DNA from: Leptotrichia sp. HSP-536
GTDB taxonomy: Bacteria; Fusobacteriota; Fusobacteriia; Fusobacteriales; Leptotrichiaceae
Direction of reading: 5' to 3'
NCBI RefSeq assembly: GCF_041199985.1
Contig: NZ_CP165647.1
Span: 434,001-498,000, forward strand
DNA length: 64,000 nt
This document shows positions 16,893 through 25,047 of the stretch, in pieces. The position numbers were made by a program, and so were the translations under genes. Each line of letters begins with the position of its first letter. Position 1 is the stretch's first letter. The notes under the pieces were generated by a model. The model saw nothing but the letters and a program-made list of their open reading frames with translations. It ran no database searches and had not been told where the DNA came from.

Positions 16893-17702
16893 ATGTGCTT
16901 GCCAGCTTATCATAGCGTGTCCCTATTCTGCGGAACTGTTTAAGCTTATTGAAAAAACATTCCACAAGATGTCTTTCCTTGTAGATATGTAATTGCATTC
17001 CCATTTGTCTACTGCATTGGTCTTCGGAGGTATTACACATTCTCCTCCGTGTTTTCCTATGTACTCACGAACTTCCTTTGTTTCGTATGCCTTGTCTGCC
17101 AGTATGCTGCCTTAGCTGCGACAATATTTTAATGGCTTGCGTACTGTCTCTGCCCTGCAGTAAGTTTTATGTGCAGCGGATTTCCAAGTCCATCAACAGC
17201 TGCATGGATTTTAGCTGTCCTTCCCCTGAGCTTCTCCCGATGTGCTGATTCACTTCTGAATCTTTTGCCCTTTTTTAGCTCTTGCACTGCTCTAGTGGGC
17301 TTTAACTGCTGTGGAGTCAATGCTCAGGCTCTCATAGTCGGCATCTTCCCTTAAATGCTCAAATACTTTAAGCAGAGTTCCCACATCACGCCATTTGAAG
17401 AAACGGGAATAGGCCATCGTCCATAAGCCAAAACGTTCAGGAAGGTCTCGTCGCTGGTGACAATCCACAGAACGGCATTAAACGGCGTAAATTCTTGCCT
17501 GGACGTTCTGTCCTGGCTTTGGGAAACATATGCTTTATTTTATTGTTCATCTGATATTTCATATTTTCTTTGCATGATAGAAGCCTCCTGTGCTTTTCTT
17601 TTATTCTATCAGACTGAGAGCAATGTTTCAACTCATTGATTATGAGTATATTATTTGATAATCATTAAAAATATCATTGATTTTGAGTTTTCATACACAC
17701 CT
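16893..17702 (-). mobile_element. Degenerate IS5-family element, copy 1
   Basis: The sequence matches the copy at 57238-58163 over most of its length (shared start GTGCTTGCCAGCTTATCATA). It has many indels and substitutions, and fragments of both transposase frames (KIKHMFPKAR; AAVDGLGNPLHIKLTAGQ). The right terminal repeat survives in altered form near 17660-17702; the left one is gone. No functional transposase can be made. Confidence 0.8.
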
Positions 17703-17744
17703 TAATATTTACTGTAGTCACATTGAAAATATTTTTTTAAATTA

Positions 17745-18368
17745 TTATTTTTGCATTTTTTTTAAAATTACTTTTATGGCTTCACTTATATTTTTTAATT
17801 TAATTAACTCATCATTTTTTATCCATTTTGATATATCTATATCTCTATATCCCAAAGATTCTAAAGCTAATTTTAAATCTTCTTTCATTAATAAAATTTT
17901 AGAATTTGCAGTATCGTTTTTATTTGATGTATCAGTACTTGCATTGATTATTTCAGAAAACTCCAGTTTTTCTACTTTATCTTTTAAATCCAATATTATT
18001 TTTTGTGCTTTTTTTATTCCTAAACCAGGAACTTTTATAAAAGTTTTGGATTCATTTTCTGTAACGATATCAACAATTTCTTTTATATTGAAAGTTGATA
18101 ATATTGCTATTGCCAGTTTAGGCCCTACACCATTTACACTTATTAGAGCTTTAAAAAGTTCTCTTTCACTTTGAGTTTTAAATCCATAAAGCGAAATATC
18201 GACTTCTTTTACGTTTGTGTGGATATATAATTTCTCAGTATTTCCAACATTAGATATTTTTTCAAATGTTTTTAGTGATATATAAATTTTATACGCTAAT
18301 CCATTTATATCAAGGGCTACATAATCAATTTTTTTTACAGATAATTTTCCAGAAATATATTCAAACAT
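17745..18368 (-). CDS. ruvA: Holliday junction branch migration protein RuvA
   Basis: RuvA tetramers hold Holliday junctions for the RuvB motor. The 207-residue product starts MFEYISGKL (OB-fold). It carries the double helix-hairpin-helix, with LISVNGVGPKLAIAIL (about 75-90) and FIKVPGLGIKKAQKIILDLKDK (about 110-131), and a C-terminal RuvB-binding domain (ALESLGYRDIDISKWI). The start at 18368 has AAAGGA upstream; an in-frame start at 18386 does not. It sits just behind the old end of murI. Confidence 0.95.
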   Translation of the reverse strand: MFEYISGKLSVKKIDYVALDINGLAYKIYISLKTFEKISNVGNTEKLYIHTNVKEVDISLYGFKTQSERELFKALISVNGVGPKLAIAILSTFNIKEIVDIVTENESKTFIKVPGLGIKKAQKIILDLKDKVEKLEFSEIINASTDTSNKNDTANSKILLMKEDLKLALESLGYRDIDISKWIKNDELIKLKNISEAIKVILKKMQK

Positions 18369-18386
18369 TGTTATCCTTTCTTTCAA

Positions 18387-18517
18387 TTATAACTTTACTA
18401 ATTCTACCGTTGGTATATTTTCTTCTAAAAACATAATTCCAATTTCTTTAAATTTTTCTTGCCCATCTGTGACATAATATTTTACTTCTTCACTTTTTTA
18501 GCATCATTTTTTAAAAA
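18387..18517 (-). pseudogene. Detached C-terminal coding tail of murI
   Basis: After the murI stop at 18518 the same frame continues FLKNDAKK. Then, shifted by one base, an open frame encodes EVKYYVTDGQEKFKEIG and ends IPTVELVKL at 18387. This resembles the C-terminus of full-length glutamate racemases. It ends 18 bases before ruvA, as a normal operon junction would. One missing A in the run near 18495 plus a nonsense codon at 18518 explain the break. Confidence 0.65.
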
Positions 18518-19168
18518 TTACTTTTTTAGAATTTCTTTTAAATCTAATGCTGTTTCCTTTGCAGGGTCTACTATTTTCATATTTGGATAAATTTTACTAA
18601 TCGCGTCCTTTAATAATGGATAATGAGTACAGCCTAATATCAATGTGTCTATTTTTTCGTTAAAATCGTCCAAGTATGTTTTTATTATTTGATTTACAAG
18701 TTTACCACGTAAAATTCCTTCTTCCACTGCCGGCACAAAAAGTGGACAGGCTTTTTGAAAAATTTTGACATTTTTGCTGAATAATTTTATTTCTTCTTCG
18801 TATTTTCCTGATTTTATTGTTGCTTTTGTTCCTATAACTCCAATTTTACCATTTTTCGTTGTATTTATTGCTGTTCTTGCACCCGCTTCAATTACTCCGA
18901 TAATTGGAATTTTAAATATTTCCTTTAACTCTTCTAAAGCAAGGGCTGTTGCTGTATTACAAGCTACCACAATGGCACTTACATCCTTTTCTAATAAAAA
19001 TTCTACTATTTCTTTCGAATACCGTATAATTAGCTCTTTTGTTTTTTCTCCATAGGGAACTCTTGCTGTGTCGCCAAAATAATATATTTTTTCATTTGGT
19101 AATACTTTTCTAATTTCTTTTAAAACTGTAAGTCCGCCGATTCCTGAATCGAATACACCAATTGACAT
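18518..19168 (-). CDS. murI: Glutamate racemase, C-terminally truncated
   Basis: Makes D-glutamate for peptidoglycan. Family features are MSIGVFDSGIGGLTVL, FGDTARVPYG, VVACNTATA with catalytic Cys70, and LGCTHYPLL with the second catalytic Cys, followed by VDPAKETA. Both active-site cysteines are therefore kept. The frame stops at 216 residues, about 45 short of the usual length, and the missing tail is found out of frame downstream. It may be a damaged gene, a tolerated truncation or a sequencing error in A-runs. SD AAAGGAAAGGA precedes the ATG. Confidence 0.85.
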   Translation of the reverse strand: MSIGVFDSGIGGLTVLKEIRKVLPNEKIYYFGDTARVPYGEKTKELIIRYSKEIVEFLLEKDVSAIVVACNTATALALEELKEIFKIPIIGVIEAGARTAINTTKNGKIGVIGTKATIKSGKYEEEIKLFSKNVKIFQKACPLFVPAVEEGILRGKLVNQIIKTYLDDFNEKIDTLILGCTHYPLLKDAISKIYPNMKIVDPAKETALDLKEILKK

Positions 19169-19224
19169 TTTATTTAATTTCCTTTCCTTTATAAATTTAT
19201 ATAGTAGTTTATAAACAAAAAATT

Positions 19225-19245
19225 GAGCCGTTTAAAAAACAGCTC
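19225..19245. terminator. Terminator between dacA-like gene and murI
   Basis: GAGC-x-GTTT and AAAC-x-GCTC arms form a compact hairpin with T-runs on both sides in the two orientations. It would separate the carboxypeptidase transcript from murI-ruvA. Confidence 0.7.
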
Positions 19246-19253
19246 TTTTTTAT

Positions 19254-20531
19254 TTATTTCATAATTAATTCTCCACTATAGGTTAATGTCCCATCAGTTG
19301 CAACATATGTTCCTACAATTTTCCCTCTGCTCTTCTTAGATACTCCTGAGTTTATATTTACAGTATAATTTAAAATAGGACGTTGAGTTGCTATTATTTC
19401 TATATCCCTTGATGGATATAGATTATATTTTACATTTCCAATTGTTGCTATTGCTATTACATCATTTTTACTTATAATTTTTATTTTCTTTGCAGAAGAT
19501 TCAGAATCACTGTCATCTTTTTTTATAAATTTATTAATTAACTTATTAATAAAATTATCTTTTTTAGGCTCTTTGGTTTCTTTTTCCGATTTCTCTAAAG
19601 TATTATCGCTGTATGCAATATCATCATTGTTATTAGTGGTACTAATTGCACTATCAACATTATGTGCATTATAATTTTCATTTTTTCTTGCATAGCCGTT
19701 GGCGTAATAATCATTAATTTCCTTTGTCCCTATTGCATTTCTGTCCTTTGCCCTATTTGATCCTAAAATAACTGCTATCATTCTTTCCCCGCCTCTGTCT
19801 GCTGTCAGAACGATGTTTGAACCTGCTGCATTATGGTAGCCTGTTTTAATTCCGTCTACTCCTAATACATTTCCTAGAAGTGAATTTGTGGATGTTACCT
19901 GTGTATTTCCGTTATCTACATAATCTATTTTATTTTTTGAAAAGTTTAAATATTCGCTGTAATCTTTTACTGTTATTTGAGCTAATTTGTATAAATCTCT
20001 CGCATTTCCTTGATCCATGCATGAACCTGTATAGCTAGGCGGCAATCCGTGCGGTGAGCAATATCTGAGAGAACCAAGTCCATAGCCTCTGGCTTTTTCA
20101 TTCATTGATTGCACAAAGTTTGGAACGTTTCCTCCAACATATTCAGCAAGTGCATATGCAGCATTATTTGACGATTTGATAATTGTTGCTTTTAACAGAT
20201 CTCTTACTGTATATTGTTTTCCAGCTGTTAATTTTATTCCATAAGGAACCGACGCAGCTTTTGAAGAAACCGTTACCATATCATCATAGGAAATCATTCC
20301 ATTTTTTATTTTATCTAATGTCAATATTGATGTCATAATTTTTGTTACCGAAGCTAATGGTCTAACTGCTAAACTATTATCTTCTTTTATAATATTTCCA
20401 TCGATATCACCAATTAGCAGTGCTTTATAGTCACGATAATCTTCACCTTCAGCAAATGAAAATGCTGATACTGCTAAAAATGCTATAGAAAATATTACTT
20501 TGTTACGTTTGTTACTAATTTTCTTTTTCAT
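19254..20531 (-). CDS. D-alanyl-D-alanine carboxypeptidase (PBP5/DacA type)
   Basis: Low-molecular-weight penicillin-binding protein trimming peptidoglycan pentapeptides. The signal peptide spans about residues 1-28 and ends FSFAEG. The active site is complete: S61-V-T-K64 in RPLASVTKIMT, S120-S-N in IIKSSNNAAY, and KTG in GVDGIKTGYHNAAG. After the catalytic domain comes a Lys/Asp/Glu/Ser-rich low-complexity linker (about 290-345), then a beta-rich C-terminal part. This linker is longer than in standard PBP5. SD GAGGAAAAAAG precedes the ATG. Confidence 0.92.
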   Translation of the reverse strand: MKKKISNKRNKVIFSIAFLAVSAFSFAEGEDYRDYKALLIGDIDGNIIKEDNSLAVRPLASVTKIMTSILTLDKIKNGMISYDDMVTVSSKAASVPYGIKLTAGKQYTVRDLLKATIIKSSNNAAYALAEYVGGNVPNFVQSMNEKARGYGLGSLRYCSPHGLPPSYTGSCMDQGNARDLYKLAQITVKDYSEYLNFSKNKIDYVDNGNTQVTSTNSLLGNVLGVDGIKTGYHNAAGSNIVLTADRGGERMIAVILGSNRAKDRNAIGTKEINDYYANGYARKNENYNAHNVDSAISTTNNNDDIAYSDNTLEKSEKETKEPKKDNFINKLINKFIKKDDSDSESSAKKIKIISKNDVIAIATIGNVKYNLYPSRDIEIIATQRPILNYTVNINSGVSKKSRGKIVGTYVATDGTLTYSGELIMK

Positions 20532-20762
20532 TCTACTTTTTTCCTCTTTTCCTATCTAATAAATTCCAAGAATTAATATATCATTTCTGTATTAGTTTTC
20601 CATTTGTAAATTTATTGATAAAACTTGTTTATCACAAAATTACTCTCAAAAATTATAACTATCATAAATCTTAGAATTATTTATTTTTACAATTTGATAT
20701 GAAAAAAGTTTGGGAATACTTTTATGCTTTTTAAATATTGTTTAATAGACCTGTTCGATAAC

Positions 20763-21134
20763 TTATAGTTCAAAATTATAAATTGCACAAATTAACGAAA
20801 ATCTCAGGGCAAATTTTCTTCTCTTGTTTCTATAACGTGTAGACATTATCCTAAATCTTTTGATATGCCTGTTCACATGCTCTATGTAAATTCTACGCCT
20901 TGAAATAATTGAATTGTATTTCTTGTTCTCTTTAGTTAATTTATGCTTTTTTGTCGATTTTTTAGGTACCAAGCTGTTGCTGTGTATCTTATCTATGCCT
21001 ATGTATCCCTTGTCAGCAATTAAAAGGACATCTTTTGAAAAATACACACGACTTCTGCAGAACAGCCTGAAGTCATGAACGCTTCCGTGCGAAAACGATA
21101 CGTTGAGTATCCTTAAATCTTTTTCGTCTGCCAC
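20763..21134 (-). CDS. IS5-family transposase, DDE C-terminal part
   Basis: The frame holds the catalytic part of a DDE transposase: SFSHGSVHDFRLF, LLIADKGYIG (second Asp) and RRRIYIEHVNRHIKRFRI (Glu). It is in a different frame from the upstream helix-turn-helix ORF. The connecting stretch (VVLVDAMECEIERP, first Asp) lies in a third register at 21140-21250. Two -1 shifts, at AAAAAAG and at an eight-A run, would rebuild the full protein. Confidence 0.75.
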   Translation of the reverse strand: MADEKDLRILNVSFSHGSVHDFRLFCRSRVYFSKDVLLIADKGYIGIDKIHSNSLVPKKSTKKHKLTKENKKYNSIISRRRIYIEHVNRHIKRFRIMSTRYRNKRRKFALRFSLICAIYNFEL

Positions 21135-21240
21135 TATCTGAGCCTTTATAGTATGTTTTTTCCTTTTTCCTGAATAATATTTCTGCTGTTTTTTTTAGGA
21201 CGCTCAATTTCACATTCCATAGCATCAACCAGCACGACTT

Positions 21241-21594
21241 CTATCTCAGTGTCCCTGACAAGTTCCCTTTTTTAGGCAAAGAAAACTCCTCGCTTTTTAT
21301 CAAGATGTTTTCAACCCATTTAACGCACTCACAGATGGTACTTTTTGCAACACCATATTCAAAGGCAATATTTTCCATAGTTCTATAGTCACGATAGTAT
21401 GAAAGCATAATTACGAGTCTGTCAAGAACAGATAGTTTTGGCGGATGTCCGCCTCTTAAATGTTCAATTCTGTATGATTCATTCAAAAGTTTCAGCATTT
21501 TGTCAAAGGTATTTTTTTTAATGCCAAAAATTTTCTGATAGTTTTCTTCTTTAAGTTTTTTTATTCTTTCAACATTGTTTATCATTTTCATCAC
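21241..21594 (-). CDS. IS5-family transposase, N-terminal helix-turn-helix ORF
   Basis: The 117-residue product contains the HTH_Tnp_4-like region (LRGGHPPKLSVLDRLVIMLS, YRTMENIAFEYGVAKSTIC). Near its end CCT-AAA-AAA-GGG gives an A6G slippery run; reading -1 there continues into the catalytic region. This fits programmed frameshifting used by many IS5-family elements. Confidence 0.78.
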   Translation of the reverse strand: MMKMINNVERIKKLKEENYQKIFGIKKNTFDKMLKLLNESYRIEHLRGGHPPKLSVLDRLVIMLSYYRDYRTMENIAFEYGVAKSTICECVKWVENILIKSEEFSLPKKGNLSGTLR

Positions 21595-21715
21595 CAGTAT
21601 TATTATACCTTAATATTGGTTTTTATACAAGGTTGTCGAACAGGTCTAATATAAAAAATCATGATTTCAGTAGATTTATCTGGATTAAAAGCTTGATTAT
21701 TATGCCAGAAAAAAA

Positions 21716-21732
21716 TCGGGAAAAAATCCCGA
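21716..21732 (-). terminator. Terminator of the Nramp-like gene
   Basis: TCGGGA and TCCCGA arms are followed on the minus strand by a run of T residues (21709-21715), 24 bases past the stop codon. Confidence 0.88.
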
Positions 21733-21755
21733 CTAAAAAATATTATATTTTTTAT

Positions 21756-23030
21756 TTATTTCAAAATTCCAGATAAATAAACAAGGAAAAATAGTGTAAA
21801 TCCTGTTAAATAAATAATTCCTGCAACTGATAAAAACCATAGCCAGACAGGCAGTCTACTGTTATCTTTAACCAGTGAAAAATTAAGATACGAGTATACT
21901 GGAGCTGAAACAAATGAGAATATCATAGCAAAATTCATCATCGCAGCTACATTTCCAGCAAAGAAAAATACTATAATCATTGCTATAGCTACTGTTACTG
22001 TCATCCATATATTAAAGTGCGATGTCTTAACTTCCCCCTTTTTCATAATTAATCTAAGGCATTCAGCATTGGCACGTGAATAACCGTCCACAACTGTGAT
22101 TGTTGTCCCAAAAATACACATGAACGCAATAAATGCGATAAGAAGTCCCGACCAGCTTCCAATTACACTTGAATACATCTTGATAAACTGGGCAATATAA
22201 GCTGCACTTGCACCTTTAATTGCAGTTCCTGTTCCATATTGAATCAATGCTCCAAGCGCTAAGAATACAAAAGCTAATATTGTTGTAACATAATAACCTA
22301 CGTTGAAGTCAAGCATTGCAATTTTACGTGGCACTCTCATTTCCTGCTGCTTTTCAACTGTCCACATCGAATTAATTGCCGAAATTTCTATTGGTGCAGG
22401 CATCCATCCCATTAGCGATACAATAAATGGCAATGCTGTCAATTTCCAAGGAGATTGTACAACAAAACCAGGCGCCATTGGATGTTGCTTAAATAATGCT
22501 ATAATCACTGCGACAACTGTTGCAACTGTTAATGAAATAACGATAAATTTTGAAGAGCTGTCTAAAAGTTTATAACCTCCAAATACCATCATTGCAAGCG
22601 AGCCGACAAGAACAATTGTAGTAAGCATGTTAATCATTGAAGCCATTGCCGCTGGAGTAAGAGTGCTTAAAACTGTCAATTTCAGAATATTTGCTAAAAT
22701 TGCCGCTGTCAGAATGCCTACTGCAGCCACATTAATAACTCCAGAAAATATATTCATAATAAAAAATACCCAAAGATAAATTTCCCCTTTTTCTCCGTAT
22801 CCTTCGATTAGCGAATGTTTACGTTCCAGCGTATATTGTGTACCAAAACGGAAAAATGGATATTTAAAAATATTGACTAAAATAACGATAATTGCCAATT
22901 GCCATCCGTATAATGCACCTGCCTGCGTAGATGCCACGATATGGGAACCTCCAATAGCTGCCGAAGCCATAAGAATACCAGGACCGAAAGCTTTAAATTT
23001 GCTGTACCAGCTTGTGTGTCTTTTTTCCAT
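21756..23030 (-). CDS. Divergent Nramp-family metal transporter
   Basis: A polytopic membrane protein of 424 residues, about 11 helices, with Nramp-like layout: GPGILMASAAIGGSHIVAST (TM1), MGWMPAPIEISAIN (TM6 region) and FGTTITVVDGYSRANAE. Canonical Nramp proteins bind Mn/Fe through DPGN in TM1 and the MPH-type TM6 motif; here TM1 reads AIGGSH and TM6 MPAPIE. It therefore belongs to a divergent subgroup whose ion is unclear (Mg, Mn or other). It has its own promoter and terminator. SD GAAGGAAGGAAAA precedes the ATG. Confidence 0.85.
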   Translation of the reverse strand: MEKRHTSWYSKFKAFGPGILMASAAIGGSHIVASTQAGALYGWQLAIIVILVNIFKYPFFRFGTQYTLERKHSLIEGYGEKGEIYLWVFFIMNIFSGVINVAAVGILTAAILANILKLTVLSTLTPAAMASMINMLTTIVLVGSLAMMVFGGYKLLDSSSKFIVISLTVATVVAVIIALFKQHPMAPGFVVQSPWKLTALPFIVSLMGWMPAPIEISAINSMWTVEKQQEMRVPRKIAMLDFNVGYYVTTILAFVFLALGALIQYGTGTAIKGASAAYIAQFIKMYSSVIGSWSGLLIAFIAFMCIFGTTITVVDGYSRANAECLRLIMKKGEVKTSHFNIWMTVTVAIAMIIVFFFAGNVAAMMNFAMIFSFVSAPVYSYLNFSLVKDNSRLPVWLWFLSVAGIIYLTGFTLFFLVYLSGILK

Positions 23031-23084
23031 AAAGATTTTCCTTCCTTCTATAGTTTTTTACTTTTAAAATTTTGACTAAATTTG

Positions 23085-23097
23085 TTTGATAATCAAA
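23085..23097. promoter_or_regulatory. Palindrome TTTGATAATCAAA in the transporter leader
   Basis: A perfect 13-base palindrome between the promoter and the start codon of the Nramp-like gene, identical to the core of the palindrome at 7112. Its position would suit a metal-responsive repressor, but it does not match the MntR or Fur consensus well. Confidence 0.4.
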
Positions 23098-23118
23098 TTT
23101 TTAAAATTATATAAACGT

Positions 23119-23146
23119 ATTATAGCACTTTGTCCTAAATATTCAA
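23119..23146 (-). promoter_or_regulatory. Promoter of the Nramp-like gene
   Basis: TTGAAT (23141-23146), 16 bases, TATAAT (23119-23124) on the minus strand. Confidence 0.7.
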
Positions 23147-23206
23147 AATTTTTTTAGCAATTTTAAGGATATTTTTATTTTTTATTCTTAGTTTTTCAAA
23201 GAAACA

Positions 23207-24019
23207 TTATCCTAATTTAAATACTTCATCTTCAAAATGACGTATCATTTCTCCATTAAAAAATTTTCTCATTTTCTGTTCCATCATATCCACAAATAGA
23301 TATTCGCTTTCTAAATGACCAATATCTACAAGAATTCTTCCTTCTTCTAAAGCATCCAAAGATTCGTGGTATCTCAAATCTCCAGTTAAAAACACATCAA
23401 TCTTGTCTGCAATGTCGTACATAAATGAACTTCCACCACCTGTAACTAGTCCTATTTTCTTCACATATGCATTTTTATCTCCTACATATCTCACATAGCT
23501 TATTCCAAGTGCATCTTTTATTTTTTCAATCAAATCTTCCAGTTTCATTTTTTTATTTAATATTTTAATTCTGGCAAGTCCGCCATGCACGTGTTCCATT
23601 TTATTTTTTATTGGATTATAATCTTCAAATCTATGCTCATTTACAATTATTTTTTCTCCTTCCAAATTAAATTTATCCATTATAAAGTCATTTAGCCCGT
23701 TAATTGCAAAATCTGCATTTGTGTGAATTGAATAAACTGCTATTTTATTTTCCATCAGTTTTAAAAGTTTTCTTCCATGTGAAGTTTCATTTGTAATTCT
23801 TTTAAGTCCCGAAAAAATTACTGGATGGTGTGAAATTATCAAATCCACATTGTTATTTATAGCTTTTTTTACAGCATTTTCTGTAACATCCAGGCAAAAT
23901 AAAACCTTATTAACTTCTTTTGTATTATCTCCTATCAAAAGCCCAACATTATCCCAATCCTCAGCTACTTTTGGATTAAAAAGTGTATGTAATTCTCCTA
24001 TTATTTCCCATAGTTTCAT
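23207..24019 (-). CDS. NIF3/DUF34 family dinuclear-metal protein
   Basis: Often annotated GTP cyclohydrolase I type 2 homologue; real role debated. Metal-ligand motifs are present: AEDWDNVGLLIG, the DLIISHHPVIFSG double His, YSIHTNADFAINGLND, and the C-terminal VDIGHLESEY. It lacks the long PII-like insert found in some homologues. ATG 24019 has AAAGGAAG upstream; the ATG at 24040 precedes that SD. It follows the sigma-like gene by 23 bases, a common position for this family after rpoD in Firmicutes. Confidence 0.9.
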   Translation of the reverse strand: MKLWEIIGELHTLFNPKVAEDWDNVGLLIGDNTKEVNKVLFCLDVTENAVKKAINNNVDLIISHHPVIFSGLKRITNETSHGRKLLKLMENKIAVYSIHTNADFAINGLNDFIMDKFNLEGEKIIVNEHRFEDYNPIKNKMEHVHGGLARIKILNKKMKLEDLIEKIKDALGISYVRYVGDKNAYVKKIGLVTGGGSSFMYDIADKIDVFLTGDLRYHESLDALEEGRILVDIGHLESEYLFVDMMEQKMRKFFNGEMIRHFEDEVFKLG

Positions 24020-24042
24020 AATTATTGCTTCCTTTCGCATGT

Positions 24043-24993
24043 TTAATTTATTATGTAGTCTGTTTCTTCGTTATTTTCTACAAAATCATTTCTCATTAAG
24101 TCGATTGACAATTTATTAAGCGCTTTTTCCTTTAAAATATTCACATTGTGGCTTGAAATATTTAAGGATTTTGCAATTTCCTTTTCTGTATAAATTTTAT
24201 CGTCAAGTCCGTAAGTCATAACCAATATTTGTTCATCTAGATAATTCAGTTTTTTTGGAATATTTTCTAAAATGTACATCTGTGTAATTTTATCAGCCTT
24301 TTCCAATATTTGTGTATTTCCAATCAGCTCCTGAGGCTCAACTTCATCAAACAATTTTTCCAGCTGTTCAATATATTCTGTAGAAACATTCATTTGCTTA
24401 CTGATTTCATCCATTGAAAAGCCCATACTTTTATCAACTTTTACTTTTAAATACAAAATATACGATAATTCAGACGATTTAATATCTTTTAGTAATTCCT
24501 TCTGAAATTCCAAAATATATTTTACAGCAAAATTTTTCACAAAAAATTCAGGCTCTTTTGTAATTTGAGTAATTTTATCAAAATAATTCAGTCCTGAAAT
24601 AATTCCAAGTGTAGCTTCCTGAACTATATCTAAAAATGAGAAACCATATTTTGAATAGAGCAGGCTTTCTTTTACAGCTATTTTCAAATATTTGTCAATT
24701 AATTCTTCGTTTTGCTTTTCATCTTCACTTTTTTTCTCAAATTCCCTACACTTTTCCCTTATATCTTCCAAATATGATTTTATCGTATCTTTTTCTTCAA
24801 TAAATACATTTTCATCTTCCAGAACTATAAAATCGCTTCCATCAGTCGAAGTCCTAACTTCTGGAATATTTTCCAAATGAATAAATTTCAAAAATTCAAA
24901 AAATTCATCATCACTCAAGCTATAATTTTCTATAATTTTTTCAAAGCTGAAATTTCCCTTTTTCTTAATATCTTCAAAAATATTTTTTAGCAT
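24043..24993 (-). CDS. Sigma-70-like protein lacking a normal -10 recognition region
   Basis: The 316-residue protein follows rpoD by 54 bases. It keeps a region 2.2-like core-binding segment (FSFLDIVQEATLGIISGLNYFD). Its region 4 parallels RpoD (LNYLDEQILVMTYGLDDKIY, then EIAKSLNISSHNVNILKEKA). Where RpoD has KFSTYATWWIRQAITRAI (promoter melting and -10 contacts), this protein has unrelated sequence (PEFFVKNFAVKYILEFQKEL). It may be a highly diverged alternative sigma factor or a core-binding regulator. Not a known named family to me. Confidence 0.72.
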   Translation of the reverse strand: MLKNIFEDIKKKGNFSFEKIIENYSLSDDEFFEFLKFIHLENIPEVRTSTDGSDFIVLEDENVFIEEKDTIKSYLEDIREKCREFEKKSEDEKQNEELIDKYLKIAVKESLLYSKYGFSFLDIVQEATLGIISGLNYFDKITQITKEPEFFVKNFAVKYILEFQKELLKDIKSSELSYILYLKVKVDKSMGFSMDEISKQMNVSTEYIEQLEKLFDEVEPQELIGNTQILEKADKITQMYILENIPKKLNYLDEQILVMTYGLDDKIYTEKEIAKSLNISSHNVNILKEKALNKLSIDLMRNDFVENNEETDYIIN

Positions 24994-25047
24994 TTATTCA
25001 TCCCCTTATTTATAATACTTTTTATACCTAAAAAGAGCTAAAAAACT

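Larger units (their letters stand above)
20747..21647 (-). mobile_element. IS5-family insertion sequence (DDE_Tnp_4 type, ISL2/IS427-like)
   Basis: A 901-bp element with terminal inverted repeats starting AGACCTGTTCGA at both ends. A 3-bp direct repeat AAT flanks it (20744-20746 and 21648-21650), as expected for ISL2-like target duplication. It has two transposase frames on the minus strand. It lies between dacA and the Nramp-like gene. Confidence 0.85.

Noticed and set aside
17677..18174. 165-codon plus-strand ORF over ruvA
   Set aside because: Antisense shadow of ruvA; Phe/Ser/Ile-rich composition as expected for the complement of Lys/Glu codons.
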